Shown: piece by piece, positions 26,295 to 33,892 of the stretch
Numbering within the stretch: the stretch's first letter is position 1
Layout of the letters: each line of letters starts with the position of its first letter
Source: Bacillota bacterium
Lineage (GTDB): Bacteria > Bacillota > Clostridia > Lachnospirales > Lachnospiraceae
Reading direction: 5' to 3'
DNA length: 64,000 bases
Assembly: GCA_023663285.1 (NCBI GenBank)
Contig: JAMPHT010000009.1
Span: 1 to 64,000 of the forward strand
Translations under genes and position numbers: made by a program
The notes under the pieces: model-generated
Told to the model about the DNA's origin: nothing
The model's database searches: none
Seen by the model: the letters and a program-made list of their open reading frames with translations, nothing else

Positions 26295-27074
26295 CTACAG
26301 CGGCTTCTGATAGAAGAAGGAATTCTTCCTCTCAAAGCCTATCTCCTTGTAATTCACGATCTGCTCCGTGCTTCCGATGAAAAGCACGCCGCCGGGCGCC
26401 AGAGATTTAAAGTACTTGCGGAATACCTCATCCTTTGCCTCCTCCGTAAAATAGATCAGCACATTGCGGCACACGATCATGTGATAACCCGTGGGATAGG
26501 TATCCTTCAGCAGATTATGTTCCTTGAATTCCACCCTCGACTTGATCTCATCCGCCACCTTAAAGGAGGGCCCCACCGGGGTAAAATACTTCTTTTTCAG
26601 ATCCGCAGGCACGGACTGGATACTCTTGCTGTTGTACAGACCCACTTTCGCCTTTGCTATGATCTGTTTATCCAGATCCGTTGCAAAAATCTTAACGTTT
26701 GTCAGCGGCATATGCTTCGACAAAGCCATTACCAGAGAATAAGGCTCATCACCGGTAGAACAGGCGGCGCTCCAGACCTTCAGGTTATTTCCGAACTTCT
26801 GGATCAGTTCGGGAATCACCTGTTCATCCATCAGCTTCCACTGATCGGGGTTTCGGTAGAACTCAGATACATTGATCGTAATGTAACTTACAAACTCCTC
26901 AAACAGCTCTTTATCTGTCCTCAGCCCCTGAATATACTTGTCATAACCGTCAATCTTGTGCTTTGCGATCAAAGTGTCTATCCGACGCTTCATCTGCTTC
27001 TCTTTGTAGCAATTTAAGTCAATTGAGGTCAGAGCCAGCACTTCTTTTTTAAAATACTCATAATCATATGTCAC
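26295..27074 (-). CDS. cheR: CheR-type protein-glutamate methyltransferase
   Basis: The 259-residue SAM-dependent enzyme methylates glutamates of chemoreceptors. The N-terminal helical domain (about 1-75) and the Rossmann domain are both present. The SAM-binding segment is WSAACSTGDEPYSL, then FATDLD and HMIVCRNVLIYF. No other chemotaxis gene is in the window. It is the last gene of the baiN-like/cmk/ispH/rpsA unit, 28 bases after rpsA. Confidence 0.93.
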   Translation of the reverse strand: MTYDYEYFKKEVLALTSIDLNCYKEKQMKRRIDTLIAKHKIDGYDKYIQGLRTDKELFEEFVSYITINVSEFYRNPDQWKLMDEQVIPELIQKFGNNLKVWSAACSTGDEPYSLVMALSKHMPLTNVKIFATDLDKQIIAKAKVGLYNSKSIQSVPADLKKKYFTPVGPSFKVADEIKSRVEFKEHNLLKDTYPTGYHMIVCRNVLIYFTEEAKDEVFRKYFKSLAPGGVLFIGSTEQIVNYKEIGFERKNSFFYQKPL

Positions 27075-27102
27075 GGCACACTCTCCCGCCCTGTTTAATA
27101 TT

Positions 27103-28242
27103 TTATTCCTCTTCCTGTGCTGCGATCACAGCGTCAATATCCACGGAAACCACATCTGCATCGGGATCTTCCTCTTCTCTGCCGGCTTCCGGAACAAGCA
27201 TAGCCTTGACGCTCAAAGAGATCTTTCTGTCAGCTTCGTTAAAGTCAACCACCTTTGCGGTCACTTCCTCGCCGACGCTCAGCACATCAGCAGGCTTCTC
27301 CACGTGCTCCTTGGCGATCTGAGAAACATGAAGCAGAGCATCCACACCGGGCTCCAACTCCACAAACGCTCCAAAATCAGTCATCCTCGCCACCCTGCCG
27401 GTGACCACATTGCCTACGGCATATTTTTCCGCTGCGTCCTTCCAGGGATTTGCGTCATCAAACTTCAGAGAAAGTGCGATCTTGCTGCCGTTGATCTCTT
27501 TGATCAGGACCTTCAGCTGGTCGCCTACCTTGAACACTTTCTTGGGATGCTCCACCCGTCCCCAGGACATCTCGGAGATATGAAGCAGGCCGTCTGCCCC
27601 GCCCAGGTCAATGAACGCACCGAAGTCAGTGACATTTTTCACAGTACCCTCCACGATATCTCCCTCATGGATCCTGGCAAACAATTCCTTCTGAAGCTCC
27701 GCCTTCTGCGCCGCCACAAGCTGTCTGCGGTCACCGATGTACCTTCTTCTCTTGGGATTGTACTCGCTGATCACAAACTCGATCTCCTGTCCCGCGTACT
27801 TGGAAAGATCCCTTTCATAGGTATCCGAAACAAGGCTTGCAGGGATAAATATCCTTACTTCGTCCACAATGACGCTTAAGCCCCCTTCCAGCACCTGTGC
27901 CACAGTTGCCTTCAGGACCTCTTTGTTATTATATGCTTCTTCGATCCTCTTATTCCCTCTGTCTGCGGCAAGTCTCTTGTAGGTCAGCACCACCTGGCCC
28001 TCACCGTCATTTACCTTCAGGACCTTGACCTCCATGGTATCGCCGGGCTTCACTACCGTGGTCAGGTCAACGCTGGAATCGTTGGTATATTCGTTTCTTG
28101 TAAGAATACCGTCTGACTTGTATCCGATGTTCAACACGATCTCATCCGCTTTGACATCAATGACTGTGCCCTCGACTACCTCTCCTGAATGTATTGTCTT
28201 GATTGAATCTTCCAACATTTGTTCAAAAGTTAATTCTGACAT
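27103..28242 (-). CDS. rpsA: Ribosomal protein S1 (four S1 domains)
   Basis: The 379-residue protein has four S1 RNA-binding domains, at roughly 17-85, 103-165, 190-258 and 275-345. The last two show the clearest GTVKNVTDFGAFIDL and GRVARMTDFGAFVEL signatures. Firmicute S1 proteins are shorter than the six-domain E. coli protein. The ATG has GAGGAGG nine bases upstream, inside the last codons of ispH, which it overlaps by 20 bases in another frame. In many Clostridia ispH and rpsA are fused into one gene; here they are separate and overlapping. Confidence 0.95.
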   Translation of the reverse strand: MSELTFEQMLEDSIKTIHSGEVVEGTVIDVKADEIVLNIGYKSDGILTRNEYTNDSSVDLTTVVKPGDTMEVKVLKVNDGEGQVVLTYKRLAADRGNKRIEEAYNNKEVLKATVAQVLEGGLSVIVDEVRIFIPASLVSDTYERDLSKYAGQEIEFVISEYNPKRRRYIGDRRQLVAAQKAELQKELFARIHEGDIVEGTVKNVTDFGAFIDLGGADGLLHISEMSWGRVEHPKKVFKVGDQLKVLIKEINGSKIALSLKFDDANPWKDAAEKYAVGNVVTGRVARMTDFGAFVELEPGVDALLHVSQIAKEHVEKPADVLSVGEEVTAKVVDFNEADRKISLSVKAMLVPEAGREEEDPDADVVSVDIDAVIAAQEEE

Positions 28243-29206
28243 AATTTTGAACCTCCTCGATTAATTTGTTTGGGGTGGAAGCCCCCGCTGTAATACCCAC
28301 CAGGCCAACAGATTTAGGCAGTTCTAAATGCAAGTCATCCAGTGTCTGTATAAAATAGGTGTCCGCACACTCCTCACAGCATATATCATACAGCTTTTTG
28401 GTATTGGAGCTGTGCCTGCCTCCTATTACGATCATCACGTCAGCTTCCCTTGCAAGATCCCTTGCAGAGCGCTGGCGCTCCTCTGTCGCGCTACACACAG
28501 TATTCACAACACTAACATTGTAACCTTTTTTTTCAAAAATTTCAACTATATAATAAAATTTATTGTAGTTAAATGTCGTTTGGGAGACGACGCAGATCTC
28601 CCGTCCCGCAGGCGGAACAAACTTTTCCGCTTCCTCAGCGGTTTCCAGCACCGTTGCATCCCCCCGGCACCAGCCCAGGATCCCCTCCACCTCAGGGTGT
28701 CCCGGATTGCCTACAACGACAATGTGCTTTCCCGCTGCGCTCTCTTTCTCCACGATTCCATGGATGCGCTTCACAAAGGGACAGGTGGCGTCCACACATT
28801 CCAGTCCCTTCTCCTCCAGGATCCCATAGACGGTTCTTGGCACCCCATGGGCACGGATGATCACCACCGGCGGCTGTCCGCTGCCTCTTTCGGGGTGTCT
28901 CTCCACACTTTCTTCCCGGTGCAGACCCGTTCCCCTTGTCTCCCCGGAACGCTCTTCCTCACTTTCTTCCCGGTGCAGATCCGTCGCGGAACGCCTCTCG
29001 TCTGCGGTGGGAATCGCTTCCAGCGCCTCTACATCCGCCAGCACTCTGACGCCCCTTTCCGCCAGTTCCCGAATCACTTCCTCATTGTGTACAATGGGAC
29101 CATAGGTATATATAGTTTTCCCTGTTTTCAGCTGTTCATACACCGTATCTACTGCCCGTTTTACGCCGAAACAGAATCCGGCACACTTATCAAGCCTGAC
29201 CTCCAT
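28223..29206 (-). CDS. ispH: 4-hydroxy-3-methylbut-2-enyl diphosphate reductase with repeat insertion
   Basis: The 327-residue enzyme performs the last step of the non-mevalonate isoprenoid pathway. Iron-sulfur cysteines are present in AGFCFGVKRAV (Cys12), VDATCPFV (Cys142) and NTVCSATEER. The catalytic Glu and His segments GNPGHPEVEG and RAHGVP are intact. Between about residues 66 and 112 lies a charged insert absent from ordinary IspH; it contains LHREES twice, encoded by a 25-bp direct repeat (28906-28930 and 28960-28984). The ATG at 29206 was chosen for its GGAGAG site; a GTG overlapping the cmk stop lies upstream. Confidence 0.93.
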   Translation of the reverse strand: MEVRLDKCAGFCFGVKRAVDTVYEQLKTGKTIYTYGPIVHNEEVIRELAERGVRVLADVEALEAIPTADERRSATDLHREESEEERSGETRGTGLHREESVERHPERGSGQPPVVIIRAHGVPRTVYGILEEKGLECVDATCPFVKRIHGIVEKESAAGKHIVVVGNPGHPEVEGILGWCRGDATVLETAEEAEKFVPPAGREICVVSQTTFNYNKFYYIVEIFEKKGYNVSVVNTVCSATEERQRSARDLAREADVMIVIGGRHSSNTKKLYDICCEECADTYFIQTLDDLHLELPKSVGLVGITAGASTPNKLIEEVQNYVRINF

Positions 29207-29244
29207 AGCTTCTCTCCGTTTCCTGTTCTCAAGCCCGCTCTGCA

Positions 29245-29907
29245 TCACTTATCACTGCAGAGAAGAATCACCTGCTCTATCACTTCCTCCTTTGTCATAT
29301 CCGAGGTATCCAGCAGGACCGCGTCCTCCGCCTGCTTCAGGGGAGACACCTCCCGATTCATATCGCGGTGATCCCGCTCTTCGATATCCTCCCGGATCTT
29401 TGCCAGCTCGCAGGCTTCCCCCTTCGCTGTCAGCTGGTCATAGCGGCGCTTTGCACGCACCGCACTGCTTGCGGTGAGATAGATCTTTTTCTGAGCATTC
29501 GGCAGCACACAGGTGCCGATGTCCCGTCCGTCCATGATGCAGTCTTTTTTCTCCGCCAGCTTCCGCTGCAGCTCCACCAGCTTGCTGCGGACCTCCGGTA
29601 TGGGACTGATAACGGAAGCCGTGCTTCCAACCTCTTCGGTGCGCAGCAGAGCGCTCACATTCTCCCCGTTTAAATATACCATCTGCACGCCATCCTCATA
29701 GCGTATGGTGACATCCGCATCCTTGCAGGCTTCCGCGATCTTCTCCCTGTCCTGCAGGTCTGTTCCCTGTCTCAGCACATAAAGGGCCATGGCCCGATAC
29801 ATCATTCCTGTGTCTACATAGATCAGATTCATTCTCTCAGCCACCGCCTTTGCGATGGTGCTCTTCCCCGCGCCTGCAGGACCGTCGATTGCTATGTTGT
29901 AAGCCAT
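29245..29907 (-). CDS. cmk: Cytidylate kinase
   Basis: The 220-residue enzyme phosphorylates (d)CMP. The P-loop IDGPAGAGKSTIA, the YVDTGMMYRA segment and the DGRDIGT motif near residues 130-140 are all present. A GTG lies four codons upstream but would sit on the AAGGAG site, so the ATG at 29907 is preferred. It sits between the baiN-like gene and ispH in a compact unit; cmk next to ispH and rpsA is a common clostridial arrangement. Confidence 0.95.
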   Translation of the reverse strand: MAYNIAIDGPAGAGKSTIAKAVAERMNLIYVDTGMMYRAMALYVLRQGTDLQDREKIAEACKDADVTIRYEDGVQMVYLNGENVSALLRTEEVGSTASVISPIPEVRSKLVELQRKLAEKKDCIMDGRDIGTCVLPNAQKKIYLTASSAVRAKRRYDQLTAKGEACELAKIREDIEERDHRDMNREVSPLKQAEDAVLLDTSDMTKEEVIEQVILLCSDK

Positions 29908-29925
29908 ATCAGTAACCACTCCTTT

Positions 29926-31314
29926 CTACTGCTGAAGATCCGCTGCGCTCTGCCCCGCCAGGTGCCCTGTTGACCAGGCTATCTGCAGATTAAAGCCTCC
30001 GGTCAGCCCGTCCAGATCCAGCACCTCCCCGGCAAAGTAAAGCCCGGCTGCCTTCTTTGATTCCATGGTGGACGGATCCACATCCTTTACGGACACTCCG
30101 CCCCCGGTGATGATCGCCTCCTCAAAGCCCCTGGTCCCCGTCACCGTCAGCGGAAGGTTTTTTATCAGCTTCACAAAGGCCCGCCGTTCCTCCCTGGTAA
30201 CCTCGTTCACTTTCTTTTCGGGACAGATACCGGACAGATCCACCATCACCGGGATCAATTTTGCAGGGAACAACGCCCCCAGTCCGTTTTTAAACTGTCT
30301 GTTACTGTTTTCCTCAAAATCCCTGAGCAGGCGCTTGTCCAGCTTTTCCTCCTCCAGAGCCGGTTTCAGATCGATCAGCAGCGTCCCGTCGCCTTTTTTA
30401 TAATAACTGCTTGCCGTCAGCGCCAGCGGGCCGCTGACGCCAAAGTGGGTAAACAGCATCTCGCCCAAGCCCTCATACACCTTTCTGCCTTCGCACATCA
30501 GCCTCAAAGAAACATTCTTCAGGGAAAGCCCCATAAGCTGACCGCACCAGGGCTCCTTCACCTGTAAGGGAACCAGCGCCGGCCGGGGCTCCGCCAGCTT
30601 ATGCCCCGCTTTTTTTGCAAAACGGTAACCGTCTCCGGTGGAACCGGTGGCGGGATAAGACATACCGCCGGTGCAGATAATACATTTATCTCCCTGTATC
30701 ACCCTTCCGTCGGAAAGCACCACTCCCTCAAACGCCATTGTTCTTTCCTGTTTTCCATGGACCTTGCGATACCTTTTCCGGGGCTCACCCGTGCCTTGTG
30801 TTTCCGCCGTGCTTTCCGCTTCCACTGCGCCTTGGGCTCCCGCCGTGCCTTGGGCTTCCGCTGCACCTTGGGCTCCCGCCGTGCTTTCTGCTTCCTGCAG
30901 CCCCGTAAGGATATCTGCTACCCTTGTATTCAACAGCACCTCTACCCCCCGCTTCTTCAACTCCCGCTGAAGCGCCCCTATCACATCCGAGGAATGATCG
31001 GATACAGGGAACACTCTGTCTCCCCGCTCTGTTTTCAGACGGCATCCCGCCTGCTCCAGGAAATTCATAACATCTGTATTGTTAAATCCGTAAAAAGCGC
31101 TGTACAAAAACTTTGCATTGGTACAGACATTTGCAAACAGGGTATCCATGTCCCCGGCGTTTGTCACGTTACAGCGCCCTTTACCTGTAATAAAAAGCTT
31201 CTTTCCCAGCTTCTCGTTTTTCTCGATCAGGCAGACCCTGCCTCCGGCCCCGGCCGCTGCCAGCGCCGCCATCATCCCCGCCGGACCGCCGCCCACCACG
31301 ATTATCCTGTTCAT
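29926..31314 (-). CDS. BaiN/HI0933-family FAD-dependent oxidoreductase with hexapeptide repeat insert
   Basis: The 462-residue flavoprotein has the N-terminal FAD-binding VGGGPAGMMAA motif, the GKKLFITGKGRCNVTN segment typical of the HI0933 family, and the C-terminal GEVLDLDGLTGGFNLQIAW motif. Family members include BaiN, linked to bile-acid metabolism, but most have unknown substrates and this context (cmk, ispH) does not point to bile acids. Residues about 142-177 are six hexapeptide units (AESTAG/AQGAAE type) encoded by an 18-bp tandem repeat. The insert lies in a surface loop between conserved parts. Confidence 0.88.
   Translation of the reverse strand: MNRIIVVGGGPAGMMAALAAAGAGGRVCLIEKNEKLGKKLFITGKGRCNVTNAGDMDTLFANVCTNAKFLYSAFYGFNNTDVMNFLEQAGCRLKTERGDRVFPVSDHSSDVIGALQRELKKRGVEVLLNTRVADILTGLQEAESTAGAQGAAEAQGTAGAQGAVEAESTAETQGTGEPRKRYRKVHGKQERTMAFEGVVLSDGRVIQGDKCIICTGGMSYPATGSTGDGYRFAKKAGHKLAEPRPALVPLQVKEPWCGQLMGLSLKNVSLRLMCEGRKVYEGLGEMLFTHFGVSGPLALTASSYYKKGDGTLLIDLKPALEEEKLDKRLLRDFEENSNRQFKNGLGALFPAKLIPVMVDLSGICPEKKVNEVTREERRAFVKLIKNLPLTVTGTRGFEEAIITGGGVSVKDVDPSTMESKKAAGLYFAGEVLDLDGLTGGFNLQIAWSTGHLAGQSAADLQQ
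30791..30898 (-). repeat. 18-bp minisatellite inside the baiN-like gene, six copies
   Basis: Six consecutive 18-bp units, such as GTGCCTTGGGCTTCCGCT and GCACCTTGGGCTCCCGCC on the plus strand, differ at a few positions and keep the reading frame. Confidence 0.9.
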
Positions 31315-31344
31315 CCCCTAAGCCTCCATCCTTTGGTTCGCAGC

Positions 31345-31468
31345 CATGCCGCCTCCGGCGGCACAAACAATCCTTGAGAAGAATCGCTTCCCTTGCGATT
31401 CTTCAGTGTGAGATTAGAATTTCTTTGCGAAATGCCCTCTGGCATGAGCATTAGAAATTCTTCTCACA
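31345..31468 (-). repeat. Dispersed structured element, copy C (short form)
   Basis: On the minus strand it reads TGTGAGAAGAATTTCTAAT, an apical ATGCC-agag-GGCAT hairpin, AGAAATTCT, CTCACAC, then GAAGAATCGC-aaggga-AGCGATTCTTC. The linker GGATTGTTTGTGC and the terminal hairpin GCCGCC-gga-GGCGGC close it. The stop codon of the RpiR-type regulator is the TGA inside its first bases. It fills the gap between that gene and the baiN-like gene. Confidence 0.88.
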
Positions 31469-32396
31469 TTTCTTTGCGCAGGGAATAATTCAGCATAGGC
31501 TCATCGTCAATAAAGTTGATCTCGTCATTCAGGTACACCTGATAATTATTCCAGGTCTCCTCCAGCATCTCCAGATTCCGCTTCACATCCTGGGGGCACT
31601 TTAAGCACAGCGCCACCACCAGCGCGTTGATAACGCTCAGCGGCGCTACCAGAGAGTCAACAATGGACACCATATCGCTTCTTGCCAGAAGATTACAGGA
31701 GGAATACAGACTCATGGGCGAGTGGGTGGAATCCGTTATGGCAATCACCTTTGCGTTTCTGTCGCTGGCAAATTCCATTGCCTTCAACGTACGCATGGAA
31801 TATCTGGGGAAGCTGATACCGATGAAGCAATCCTTCTCATTGATCCGTATCATCTGCTCAAAGGTCTCGCTGACACTGGTGGTCTTTAACAACACCACCC
31901 CGCCTCTGATCATATTGAGGTAAAAATGCAGGAATTCTGCCAGGGGCTCGTTGCTGCGCAGGCCCATGATATAAATAGTCTCCGCCTCCAAAATGGTATT
32001 CACCGACAGTTCAAAGGCCGTGGGATCCAGATGGTCTATTGTATGCTGCAGCTTTTCAATATCAGCCGTTATCACGGATGTAAGCACCTCGGACTGGGAG
32101 CTTCTTCCGTATTTTGCATCCATTTTCTGGATACTGCTGAGTTTCCCCTTGACGCACTCTTCCAGCGCCCGCTGAAACTCCGGGTATCCCTCGTACCCGA
32201 TACCGGAAGCAAAACGAACTACTGTAGATTCACTGATCCCCAGCATTTCTCCAAGCCTTGCCGCAGTCATGAACACAGCCTGATCATAGTGCTCCAGGAT
32301 AAATGAGGCAATGGCCTTGTGGCTTTTGCTCATCTTATTGTATTTATCCGATATCCGGCTCAACACATCATATTCTTTTCCCACGATCTCCTCCAT
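31464..32396 (-). CDS. MurR/RpiR-family transcriptional regulator
   Basis: The 310-residue protein has an N-terminal helix-turn-helix domain (about 1-80, ending in LGISESTVVRFASGIGYEGYPEF) and a C-terminal SIS sugar-phosphate binding domain (about 120-270, with TIYIMGLRSNEP and IAITDSTHSP). Such proteins regulate amino-sugar and related catabolic genes in response to phosphosugars. No sugar operon is adjacent, so the target is unknown. A palindrome CGGCAGTTCTGCCG (32457-32470) upstream may be an operator. The TGA stop is part of element copy C. Confidence 0.9.
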   Translation of the reverse strand: MEEIVGKEYDVLSRISDKYNKMSKSHKAIASFILEHYDQAVFMTAARLGEMLGISESTVVRFASGIGYEGYPEFQRALEECVKGKLSSIQKMDAKYGRSSQSEVLTSVITADIEKLQHTIDHLDPTAFELSVNTILEAETIYIMGLRSNEPLAEFLHFYLNMIRGGVVLLKTTSVSETFEQMIRINEKDCFIGISFPRYSMRTLKAMEFASDRNAKVIAITDSTHSPMSLYSSCNLLARSDMVSIVDSLVAPLSVINALVVALCLKCPQDVKRNLEMLEETWNNYQVYLNDEINFIDDEPMLNYSLRKEM

Positions 32397-32482
32397 TTTT
32401 GAACTGTATCCCTTTCACCCTGCCGCCCTGTTCTATATTCATTCTATCCATGCAGACGGCAGTTCTGCCGGGGCTATATCCG

Positions 32483-32533
32483 GTATGACTCACTTTAATT
32501 ATCCCTATGTTTCGCCCGGCTGGTGAGTCATAC
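32483..32533. repeat. 11-bp perfect inverted repeat after the TetR gene
   Basis: GTATGACTCAC (32483-32493) and GTGAGTCATAC (32523-32533) flank 29 bases. The right arm overlaps the TetR-type stop codon. No T tract follows on either side, so it is not an ordinary terminator; it could be a protein binding site or an RNA hairpin. Confidence 0.6.
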
Positions 32534-33081
32534 TAGGACATAAACGCCTTGCAGGAGTGTTCCAGCAGTTCAAGGGTCTCCACGTCGGACAGGTCGTAAT
32601 CCCCTGTCAGCGACATACAGGCCGCACCATGTATCAATATCCACATTCTCATAAACAGGTTTCCGGGGTCCGAGCAGCCTGCAGATCTTGCAAGATTGAT
32701 TTCATATACCACATTTCCCTCCCCGCCGTTCAAGAGCTCATACATACTCTTTCTGCCGGGCCTGCTGTTTACAAACAGTAATTCAAACAGGTGTTTTTCT
32801 TCCCGCGCAAACCCTATGTACGCCATCCCCAGGTTGGAGAAGGGCGCCTTCCCGATCCTGGGGTACAGGCTGTAGTAATCCTGAAAGTACGCCGCCGCCC
32901 GCTCATAAACCGCATCCCAAAGCTCGTCCATATTCTTATATACACGAAAAATGGGCTGGGTAGAACAGCCTGCTTTTGCCGCCACCCGGCGGGCCGTCAC
33001 ATTGGAAAAGCCTTCCTCCCTGGTCATTGCAAAGGCGGTATCCAAAATCATTTGTAGTGTTATTGTTTCCTTTCGTGCCAT
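32533..33081 (-). CDS. TetR-family transcriptional regulator
   Basis: The 182-residue protein has a typical N-terminal helix-turn-helix (about 10-55; VTARRVAAKAGCSTQPIFRVYKN) and a divergent ligand-binding C-terminal domain. Cysteines and aromatic residues in the C-terminal part do not identify the ligand. A palindromic operator overlapping its own promoter (33137-33177) implies autorepression. No obvious target such as an efflux pump lies next to it. Confidence 0.88.
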   Translation of the reverse strand: MARKETITLQMILDTAFAMTREEGFSNVTARRVAAKAGCSTQPIFRVYKNMDELWDAVYERAAAYFQDYYSLYPRIGKAPFSNLGMAYIGFAREEKHLFELLFVNSRPGRKSMYELLNGGEGNVVYEINLARSAGCSDPGNLFMRMWILIHGAACMSLTGDYDLSDVETLELLEHSCKAFMS

Positions 33082-33136
33082 AGCACTCTCCCCTCAATTT
33101 TATCTGTCCTGCAGCCCATTGTTTCAGGCATCGTTA

Positions 33137-33155
33137 GTAACATATGTTATGTTAC
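33137..33155. promoter_or_regulatory. Predicted TetR-type operator
   Basis: GTAACATA-tgt-TATGTTAC is a perfect 8-bp inverted repeat with a three-base spacer. It covers the -10 region of the regulator's own promoter, the usual arrangement for TetR autorepression. Confidence 0.7.
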
Positions 33156-33177
33156 AGAAATATTTCCTTTCTGTCAA
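33149..33177 (-). promoter_or_regulatory. Promoter of the TetR-type gene
   Basis: On the minus strand TTGACA (33172-33177) and TAACAT (33149-33154) have a 17-bp spacer; the -10 lies inside the palindromic operator. Confidence 0.65.
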
Positions 33178-33271
33178 GCAATTCCTTTTTACTATATGCG
33201 CGGCGTTGTTTTAATGTTATGATGAGATATTTATTAGAGGTGCAACAGACTATTATGTATATAGAGAAAGA

Positions 33272-33299
33272 AAAGCACCCACTCCAAAGCGGATGCTTT
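33272..33299 (-). terminator. Terminator of the envelope operon
   Basis: AAAGCATCC pairs with GGGTGCTTT (one mismatch) on the minus strand, just after the lipoprotein stop codon, followed by T-rich TTCTTTCTC. Confidence 0.65.
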
Positions 33300-33306
33300 C
33301 CAGCCC

Positions 33307-33879
33307 CTACTCGTCCAGTACGGTGGAAAAATATTGGATAGATGTCACGGTATCATTCTCTATGAGAATGCAGAGCTTCATGCCGTCCTTATAATATACC
33401 AGCATACTGCCCTGCTCCGTATAATCCGTTCCATAGGCATTCGTCACATCTGTCAGCGTGCTGCCGATTGAAATATTTTCAGCGGTAGATACTGCGTCGT
33501 CCTTTAAAATGATTGTTGAAATATAGTCTTTTTCGCCCTGAGGATAGGTCTCTATCACAAAGCTGTTATAGGTATATGTCTTATCCAGTCCCTCAAAGGC
33601 ACAGCTTGCAGCTTCAAAATAGTTATTGGGTTCTCCCAGCCCCGCCAGAACAACCGCCATGTCCTCATCCACCGACACAGTCACGCCGTTATACTGAAAA
33701 ACATAACCCTTAGCGGCAGCCTGGGCTCCGCCCGACTGAGTTCCTGCGGAATCCCCCGCTGTCTGGGACGCGCCCCCCGGCACATCCGAGACCTCTCCGT
33801 CGATGACCTTCTCGCTGTCTCCACAGCCCGTCATCAAAAGCATACCTGCTGTCAATAAAATACTGATCCACTTTTTCAT
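33307..33879 (-). CDS. Lipoprotein, last gene of the envelope operon
   Basis: The 190-residue protein has a lipoprotein signal with lipobox LLMTGC (Cys19), a Gly/Ala/Gln-rich linker (about 30-55) and one small domain. The domain begins FQYNGVTVSVDEDM and contains a GLGEPNNYFEAASCAFEG segment. Similar small domains occur in clostridial lipoproteins without known function. It follows the SGNH gene by 13 bases and ends at a terminator, so it is probably part of the operon and may act with the surface-modifying enzymes at the membrane. Confidence 0.75.
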   Translation of the reverse strand: MKKWISILLTAGMLLMTGCGDSEKVIDGEVSDVPGGASQTAGDSAGTQSGGAQAAAKGYVFQYNGVTVSVDEDMAVVLAGLGEPNNYFEAASCAFEGLDKTYTYNSFVIETYPQGEKDYISTIILKDDAVSTAENISIGSTLTDVTNAYGTDYTEQGSMLVYYKDGMKLCILIENDTVTSIQYFSTVLDE

Positions 33880-33892
33880 AAGTACCCTCCTG

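Noticed and set aside
29926..31314. Assignment as a dedicated bile-acid enzyme (BaiN)
   Set aside because: The family is broad and no other bai gene is nearby; only the family name is supported.
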